Source: Lagopus muta
Taxonomy: Eukaryota; Chordata; Aves; Galliformes; Phasianidae
Length of the DNA: 64,000 bases
NCBI RefSeq assembly: GCF_023343835.1
Contig: NC_064434.1
Span: 9,467,505 to 9,531,504 of the forward strand
Reading direction: 5' to 3'
Part shown: positions 56,785 to 64,000 of the stretch, piece after piece
How positions within the stretch are numbered: the first letter of the stretch is position 1
How the letters are laid out: every line of letters starts with the position of its first letter
The notes under the pieces: model-generated
The model's database searches: none
Seen by the model: the letters and a program-made list of their open reading frames with translations, nothing else
What the model was told of the DNA's origin: nothing
Position numbers and translations under genes: made by a program

Positions 56785-59130
56785 ACAACAAAAATGCCTT
56801 GGGAAAGAGAAAATGTGTGTCATTTTGTGTTGCAAAGGGAGCCAGGAAAGGTGAGCTACATGCAGAGCCTAAATATCCAGCAGCCATACTTGTTATCTGA
56901 GCCTCTGTGCCATTAGCAAAGCAGGAATACTGGTTTGGGTTTTCCCCTCTGTTCTCCATGTGAACAGGTCTCCACAGGCTCCTCGCTTACTGGATTGATA
57001 CTATGAAAAATAAAACCCTGTCGAGAAATGAAAAAGTATGAAGAGGCAAAGAAGTGATCTCAGAACTCCGGAACAAATCTTGGCTCTGATTTAGTCTGCA
57101 TGGGGGCAAATTTATCTGCCGCCAAGGAAAAAAAAAGCAACAAAATACTAACAGCCTGGTTTTGATTCCCATTCATTCCAGCTGACTGTTGTTCTCCAAG
57201 CTGAGCCTGTTGTTTTATTGAGAGCTTCTTATTCAGTGAGCCACAGGCAGCGACTGCTGGGGAAAGCACAGCCTGGTTTTATTTAGGTAGTTTCAATTGT
57301 AAGTAAAATGACACTTCCTTCCGTGAATGTCACAAAACCTACTGGACCAAAATATGTCCTATATATTGCAACAGGATTTCCTTGTACTCTGTTAGACACA
57401 GATGACCTGAGACCCACTCAACCCATTTGACCATGGGAAGGAAAATGAGATGAAGAACGAGGAGAAAGAGCAAGAGGGTGAATGCAAAAGCAGAAGGCAC
57501 CCACCGCTCTGTCCTTGCCTGGCTTTTGTTGCGTGCTCTTTCTCTGGCTTTTAGACATGTAAGTTTAAGCCCACTCTGAAGCACTAGAGGGAAAAATTCT
57601 GCTTTGGTGAGTTTAAACAAGCTGGTAGTAGGCTTGTTTTACCTCAAGTGCTTGCCCAGTTTGTGAAGGCTACAGATGGAGTGCTGCTGACCTCCCAGGT
57701 AAGATGCAGCAGTGGTTCCATGGAATGGAGAGGAGTTTTGTCTGTGACAGAGAAAAAGAGGACAACACGGCCATATTAGGAGTAGCTTTGCTGCTATCTC
57801 TGCATATCCGCTCAGTAAGAGATTTTTCCACCTTCTCCTGCTGGAAGCATTTAATTCAAACTGAAGCAGCTCAGATATATGCAGAGATCTGTTTGTGTGT
57901 GCCATGTATATACATATGCATGGAGATACATGCAAAGCATGCACAGACAGCTGTACATTTGTGGTGTTGTATTTCTTTAGGGACTCATTGATCTCAAGCC
58001 AGTGTGCAGCGACAGCTTTCTGCTGGAAAGTCAAGAGGGATCTCCTGTTGGCCATTTAACAAGAGGTGGAGTCAGATTGAGATTTCTGAGGCCTTGAACG
58101 TTCAGCCTTCTCCTTTCTCCAGCCTATTTGCCTTTCATTTTCACATTATGCAAGAGATGTGATCCTCAAATAAAAATACTCACTGTGGGAGAATATTGCT
58201 TAATTGTCAGAAGTGGATACTCTGCCAAACATGGCCAGTATCCCATCAGAAATATCAAGATGCTCACAAGTAAGTATATAACCAAAACGAGATCAGAATT
58301 GGAGGCAGGAGAGAAGCAGGGTCAGGGCGGTAAAGTGGAGGAGGAAGTCATAAAATTCCCCTGTATTATCTGCACCCAAATCCTACTGCCTCTGAATCAC
58401 AGTGTGCAGAAATAGCTCACAATCATCTGCAAGAGGTCATCACATTTGTAACCATTGTCCCTTTTACCCCAGAATTTGCATGGTTAAACTATTAGTGGTG
58501 CAATATCTTGATCCATACACAAATTATACCTCAACTATGTAGGGTGTAATTCCTCTAATCCAATTTAGCTGTTGAACATTGCTTGAATGTAGCTGGGGAG
58601 AAAATCTAATGCAACAAACCAGACCTTTATCCACTAAGGGAGATGAAAAATCATCATTGCTTCAGTCTGAATATATCTAATTCAACCACAAATTGCTAGG
58701 CTGAGTAGAGTCCACTGAGCAGCCAGGAAGGCTAATTTCTCCCTTGCAGGAATTATCATATTAAACTCCCTGACCTGGGTTGCACAGGAGGTCAGATTAG
58801 ATTATCACTGTCCTAAATTCTGGTCTCAGAAGCCAGTTTTCAGTGCCAATCTGGCTGAAATCCCAGGTAAACATCATGAAAGAAATGCGGGCGTGTGGTT
58901 AGCATATCTCATTTCTGTGTGCTGTGGTGGATGAGCCAGCTGGCTGCTGTCGGTAAGAAGGCAGCAGAACTTCCTGAAAATGGGAAAATCTTCACCAGAT
59001 GTCGAGAAGCTGCTCATGGCCAGTGTTGGTCAACATGGGCCCCCCAACATGGCGCATGTTATCAGGCTGGCAGCTCCTGCTGCTCAGGTGGGGTTCTCAA
59101 ATGTCCCAAGTTTGGCTAAGTAGGTTTGAG
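56785..59130. other. Intergenic, no gene or clear repeat seen
   Basis: Open frames on both strands overlap each other at 57639-58055, and none has a recognised domain. Confidence 0.45.
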
Positions 59131-59378
59131 AAATGGTTTCAAACTAAAAGAGGAGAGGTTACATCAGATATATGGAAAAAGTTTTTTATGATAAGCGAGG
59201 CACTGGGAGGCCCAGAGATACAGTGGATGCCCCATTCTTGGAGACACTCAAGGCCAGGCTGGATGGGGCTATGAACATCCTGATGGAGCTGTAGGTGACT
59301 CTGTTCACAGCAGGGGAGTTGGACCAGGCGACCTTTAAGGATCCTTTCCAACTGAAACAACTCTTTGGTTCTATGAAG
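59131..59378 (+). mobile_element. CR1 LINE 3' end
   Basis: 'tttcaaactaaaagaggaga gg', 'gatgccccattcttggagac', 'caaggccaggctggatgggg' and 'ccaggcgacctttaaggatc' with a decayed tail ctttggttctatgaa. Confidence 0.93.
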
Positions 59379-61819
59379 GCCCTGTTGGGAGCACCTCCTG
59401 TTTGAAACGCAGAAGCAGATGTTATCAACAGGCCTTGGGCTCTCTTCTTAGGTGCCAAGAAATCACACAGTGATTGATTCTTCCCAGACTTGTCCACCCA
59501 ATGCTCACCCAGAAGAGGACAAGTTCTCTGCCTCTGACTGCCTGTCCTTTCCCCACTCCTGGAAATCTAGCAAACAGCAGGGCTGTGACTAATGGCAGCG
59601 TGAAGCTGTCAGCCATCTAAATCAGGCACCGAATCAGAAGGAGCAGGGAAAAAAAAGGTATCTGAACCAGCTCTGATCACGCACAGGCCACAGCAGGATC
59701 AGCTGGGTATGTCACTGACTCACAGGTGAACGTGTGACACTGCGAGGGGTGGCATCAGTGCTGCTCCCAGTCTGTGCGGGAAGGCAGAGACATGGAGACT
59801 TTCCCACGTGTATTCCTTGCTCAGCACATGATGAAATTTGGTCAGAAGACACGGCACAGAAGCAGAATGATATTGTCAGGATGAACATGAAAAAAAAAAA
59901 CCATACCACCAACAAAAAACAGTGCGGTAAATTCTTGCAAAGAGTGGTATTTCCATGTGCAGGCTTGCTCCACCTGCAATTTTACATGTGTGTGGTGATT
60001 GCTGATATAATGCCTCTGGTTAAGATGCTTGATCTGAGCTTTGGGAAAATCCCTTCCTTATTAATCCATGATTTGATATAAATGTAAAGCAGCATATGAT
60101 GTGGTCTCAATCCACGCAGACTTGTGCATTTGGGGCTGCAGGTATCTGAGGGATGAAGGAGAGAGAAAAGCTAACAGCTGAATGCCCTGCTTCTAGGCAG
60201 TCACTGGGGCTATGATTGGGCTATGATTGTCAGCACGGTGGTGGTATTAGCACAAAGACAAAAACTCAGCCGAGGGATTTGAGGCAGAAAAGCATTTCCG
60301 AAGGAGTGTTGTCTACCCATTGCCAAGCTCGCCTTGGTAAGAGATCTGCGCATGATGGAAAACCATCTAAAACGCACTGCTCCATAGTGAGGAAGCTGCT
60401 GTTGGCCAGCAGTGACATCCCAGCCCACTATACACACCGTGCCATTGCAGCAGTGGAAATGAGGTGAGATTTCCTGATGGTGTTCCAGGCACTGGCCTGC
60501 AGGTATCCCAGGACATCAGCCTGATATGGCAGTGTTGCAAACAGAGCATCCTTAGACTAATGATAACCAAAAAAATCATTGGGAGTGGAGCTCAGAGGAG
60601 AGCATCCTGACCAGGTCCTGCAGTTCAGGGTGCACATCCCTGCTGTGCCTGATGATTTACATGGAGCCAGCTGCATTTCTGATTGCACCACAGAGACTTG
60701 CAGCATTTTAATGTTAAGCAAACTGGGTATTTTTTCATGTACTCTGGTTATTTGCAGAACCAGGTCCTAAAGTGAGACACAATGCAAAGTAAGTACAGTG
60801 AAGGAAGAGAGGGGATGGGAAGAGATGGAACAGTGCTCTGTAAAATCAACCAGAAGTGTAAGTGTGCCTGCTTCAACTGTTACCAATCTGAGTGTTATTT
60901 CAGACGTACCAAATAGAGGAGGAAAATGCCAGAAGCCCAAGGATGCCTAGAGCCTGCCACAAGCCCACAGGATAACAAATCTACTGTCTAGTTCTCAGGC
61001 ATCTGGAATCCCATCTGCACATCATAGTGACATGTACAGGAATGCTTGGTGGCAACAGAGTCCCATGGGTTTTTTGTGTTATATCTTTACAAACCACCCT
61101 GGGAGCTGTATTTGCTGGGCTGTCCTGGTGTGGACACTGCCAAGACAAGCACAGGGTGCCTGCAGCCTTCTGCTTGCTGCCTTCCTGTGGTATTTTCCAT
61201 TGGTTTAGCACATCTTCTGTTGTTTATCCTGATCTTTGTGTGTGTGTGTGCAAAAAATGACCTCTGTCTTTTGCAGGGAAGAATATGCTTGCTCAGAGCG
61301 TTGCCAGCCAGGATCCTCATTAGCTCCTGCAGCTCCTCTGGATGCCAGTGCAGCCCTGTGCAATCCTTGCAGTAGTGTGTTTCTATGGATATGTGAATTC
61401 TAATCCATGCTGTCTCATGCAGACGCCCCAGAAGGGTGGTGGATTAGGTGCAGCCACCCTTCACAGGCTCTTTTGTTATGTGCTCATGAACAACCATGAT
61501 CCTGGTTTCCAAGTCTCTGGTCACTCCATACCAGCTTTTCTCAGGCAATGCAATCTGTGCTTCTCCGTCACTAGAACAAGCACCTCCTCTATCCTAAACA
61601 TATACTTCCATCCTAGTATGCAGATGGAAAATGCCCACTGTCCTGTCCTCCCTTTTTGAGTTCTGACTCTGGTCTCTCCATGATGAAATGGAGTTGAAAG
61701 ATCCCATCTCAAGTGAAGCTGCAGCTAATGCAAGCTGCACTTAATGAAAACTGCACTGAGCACTGAGCTCCTGGTGCTACCGAAGCTCTCTGCCTTTCCC
61801 AGACTTCCTGGGAAGTGTT
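59379..61819. other. Intergenic, no gene or clear repeat seen
   Basis: Contains a short tandem 'gggctatgatt' duplication at 60206-60227 and a (TG)7 tract at 61237-61250. Confidence 0.45.
61237..61250. repeat. (TG)7 microsatellite
   Basis: Seven TG units in 'gatctttgtgtgtgtgtgtg'. Confidence 0.9.
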
Positions 61820-62400
61820 TTGAACTTTATTTTTAAAAGCACAATTAATCACGGAGCAGAGCTTGAAATCAGTCCAAGTGCAATAAAAGCACCCGAGTGG
61901 GGCTCAGCCCAGCAAGCATTGTTTGCCACGGCCTGACTTCAGGCATCGGGAAACTTTTCAGATGTGCTAACTTTGCAACTCCTGGCTCCTGCAGGAATCT
62001 TAACTGCTACCATCTGTACGAGGGAATAGCAATGGAAGAGCAGCTCTCCCTCTCCCTTTACGTACATTCCTCGGAGCACCCATTTAGCACCCTCTGCAAT
62101 TTCTCACTCTCGTTGACTGAAAGCTTCACCCTACAAAATTGCCATTTCTTAGTGCTTCCATCCCTCATGGGGAATTCTGAGGACCGGCAACATCTTTGCG
62201 GAGCCCCTCGCTCTCGCCCCTCCATCTGTTGCTGCTCTCCATGTGGTTTACAAGACGCTACAGGAAGGCATTTTCTCACGCTATTAAGTTTTCACTAGAT
62301 GCGGAGGGGGATCAGGAATGCTTCGGACGGCGTAAAAAATCCCTTCTCGGCTCAGTTATTAGGATCTCGCAGCAGCAGCAAGCAAAATTATAGCCTCCAT
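61820..62400. promoter_or_regulatory. Repeat-free, CpG-containing block, possible regulatory element
   Basis: This stretch keeps many CpGs (acccgagtgg, tacgagggaa, tttacgtacattcctcggag, gaccggcaac, tttgcggagcccctcgctctcgcc, gatgcgg, cttcggacggcgtaaaa) in otherwise CpG-poor DNA and has no mobile-element sequence. It also carries 'aattaatcacgg' and 'gtgcaataaaag'. It has no convincing open frame. A distal enhancer or an unmethylated patch is plausible. Confidence 0.3.
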
Positions 62401-62739
62401 GAAATCTGAGTCTGCTGCCTCACCATGGGCACGGGGTGCTCTTCCAGGTATGCCTGGATGTCTCCCAGGCCACTTCTCCTTCCCTTATCTGCCTCTCTTT
62501 TTGGAGCAGAGGTTGGTTGCCTTCTGCTGCACATCCATCAGATACTGGGCTATGGTTTTGCTTAGCTGCTCTAAGAACAACACCAGCAATAAGCCTACTG
62601 CAATGAAAAGACCAGGGCTGTACCCTTGGGCTGAACCCAACAATCTGCCTGGATGTGCTGACTGTCATTCATCTCCAGGAGAACTCAGTTGGCTTTCCTT
62701 ACCTTTGTTTCTTTCCCCAATAAACATCTTTGTATGTCC

Positions 62740-63171
62740 AGAAAAGGGCAACGAAACTCTGAAGAGTCTGGGGCACAAATTTTATATAGAGTTGCTGAGG
62801 GAACTGGGGTTGTTCAGTCTCAAGGAGAGGAGGCTCAGGGGAGACCTTGTAGCTCTCTACAACCACCTGAAAGTAAGATGTAGAGACGTGTGAGTTGGAC
62901 TCTTCTCCCAGATAGCAGTGATAGGAAGAGGGGCAACAGCCTTAGGTTGCACCAGGGGAGGTTCAGGTTGGATATTAGGAAACATTTCTTCTCAGAAAGA
63001 GCAGTGATGCACTGGAACGGGCTGTGCAGGGAGGTGGGGGAGTCACTGTCCACGGAGGGTGGATGTGGTACTGAGGGCCACGGCCCAGTGTGGTCACAGG
63101 GATAGGTTGGTAGTTGAACTAGAGAATCTCATTGGTCTTTCCAACCTTAATGATTCCATGATTCTATGATC
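62740..63171 (+). mobile_element. CR1 LINE 3' end
   Basis: 'ctgagggaactggggttgtt cagtctcaaggagaggaggc', 'gcaccaggggaggttcaggt tggatattagg', 'gctgtgcagggaggtggggg agtcactgtcc' and 'ttggtctttccaaccttaat' with a three-unit tail. A fairly young-looking, 5'-truncated copy. Confidence 0.95.
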
Positions 63172-64000
63172 CTCATACATGGTCTCTATAGAAGGTTCTA
63201 ATCATCCTAACTGTACTCAGCACTTGTAAAGTACTCTGCATACCAGAAGCCCCTCACAAATGTAAACTAGTCGTCCTTTCCAACACCTACATGGAGGTGA
63301 GCAGGAGCTACAGCTCCACTTTTCAGCTGAGGAGGCAGACAATGGAGGTCCATGGCTACAACCAGGGACACACAAGGGCTAGCACAGCTGGGATCAGGCA
63401 TCTCTGGTTCCTAAACTATGCTTAAACCACCAAACCTCATTGCAGGGGCACACTAGAGGGGGTGGATCCAAACCAAAATGAGCAGTGCCCAGGACTATAT
63501 ATAATTTCTCCTGATTCTGCAAAGCTTGTGCAAAGTACAGAAAAGGCTGGTGTCATCCTGGGTTTATGGTCGTGTTTCCTTCCGAAACCCCACAAATCAT
63601 TCAGCTCCCAAGTACTCAAATAAGTTCTAGAAATGAGAAGCTGTTGAAGCAGTGTATGTAAGCAGACTTTGTGCCTGGACAAGGACTGTGTCTATAGCAT
63701 TGTATCACAATAATAACAGTAATGAAGAGCAATACTCAAAAGCAAGCCTACACACAAGGTCTTGAAATAGCAGATAGCTAATAGAAAAGCAGGAAGAACA
63801 GGGAGGGGGAAAAGGAGAAGCCCAGTAAGAATGACTTTGGTAATCTGGCCTTCTCTGGTGAAAGCTGAAAGGAGAGACTGTTTCCCTACCAGTCATCTCA
63901 CTATGGCTAGCTATATTTGCACCCAAATATAAAGCTGAACTTCAGTGTTCAAGAGGCAGCTTTGTCTGCCTCACGCTCCTGGCCAGAAGAAAGCCAACTA
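63172..64000. other. Intergenic, no gene or clear repeat seen
   Basis: Nothing assignable before the window ends. Confidence 0.45.

Noticed and set aside
62399..62893. 164-codon open frame on the + strand
   Set aside because: C-terminal part is CR1 sequence ([19 protein letters not shown]), the rest is unremarkable.
1..64000. CRISPR arrays, rRNA, riboswitches or bacterial-type operons
   Set aside because: None seen; the sequence is vertebrate, and the repeated short motifs (attctatg) are CR1 tails, not CRISPR repeats.

Overview
This window looks like nuclear DNA from a bird, most likely chicken or a close galliform. The main reasons are about thirty truncated CR1 LINE 3' ends (the 'ggcagcctg... 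ttggaact.gatgatcttt.aggtcccttccaaccc... attctatgattctat' type), a mariner fragment ending like Galluhop, hAT-Charlie-like remnants, and one spliced vertebrate gene with long introns and a long 3' UTR. There are no operons, bacterial promoters or CRISPR arrays.

Gene region (1-7450): the one secure protein-coding gene is syndecan-1 (SDC1) on the + strand, entered inside intron 1. Exons 2-5 (2729-2810, 3639-4129, 4332-4461, 5203-5369) have canonical AG/GT boundaries, phases that fit each other, and join into about 289 residues of mature protein: a glycosaminoglycan-attachment N-terminus, a Thr/Pro-rich ectodomain, a DRKEVLGG juxtamembrane motif, a single transmembrane helix and a cytoplasmic tail ending EEFYA. 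Exon 1 (signal peptide) and the promoter lie upstream of the window. The 3' UTR probably runs to an AATAAA at 7429, with an earlier AATAAA at 5709.

Intergenic region (7450-64000): I find no second secure gene. In human, the SDC1 3' side faces a long gap before LAPTM4A, and this stretch is consistent with the avian equivalent (from knowledge, not shown here). It is filled by CR1 copies of several ages, some joined tail to head and one carrying about 1.7 kb of decayed ORF2. There is also a hAT element (13206-14424) split by a CR1 insertion and still showing the C-terminal dimerisation motif of its transposase, two further hAT ends, a mariner fragment inserted at a TA in one of them, and an unassigned LTR-like insert between CR1 pieces at 22382-22653. 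Several AT-rich, homeodomain-motif-rich or CpG-enriched unique blocks (20930-21340, 27900-28700, 29850-30210, 44040-44350, 61820-62400) are possible regulatory elements of SDC1 or its neighbours.

The two most interesting unexplained items are both on the minus strand. One is a short transmembrane-type ORF ending at a consensus splice donor (15886-16071) in a locally GC-rich block. The other is an ORF with a C-terminal hydrophobic segment whose stop codon overlaps an AATAAA signal (52349-52633).
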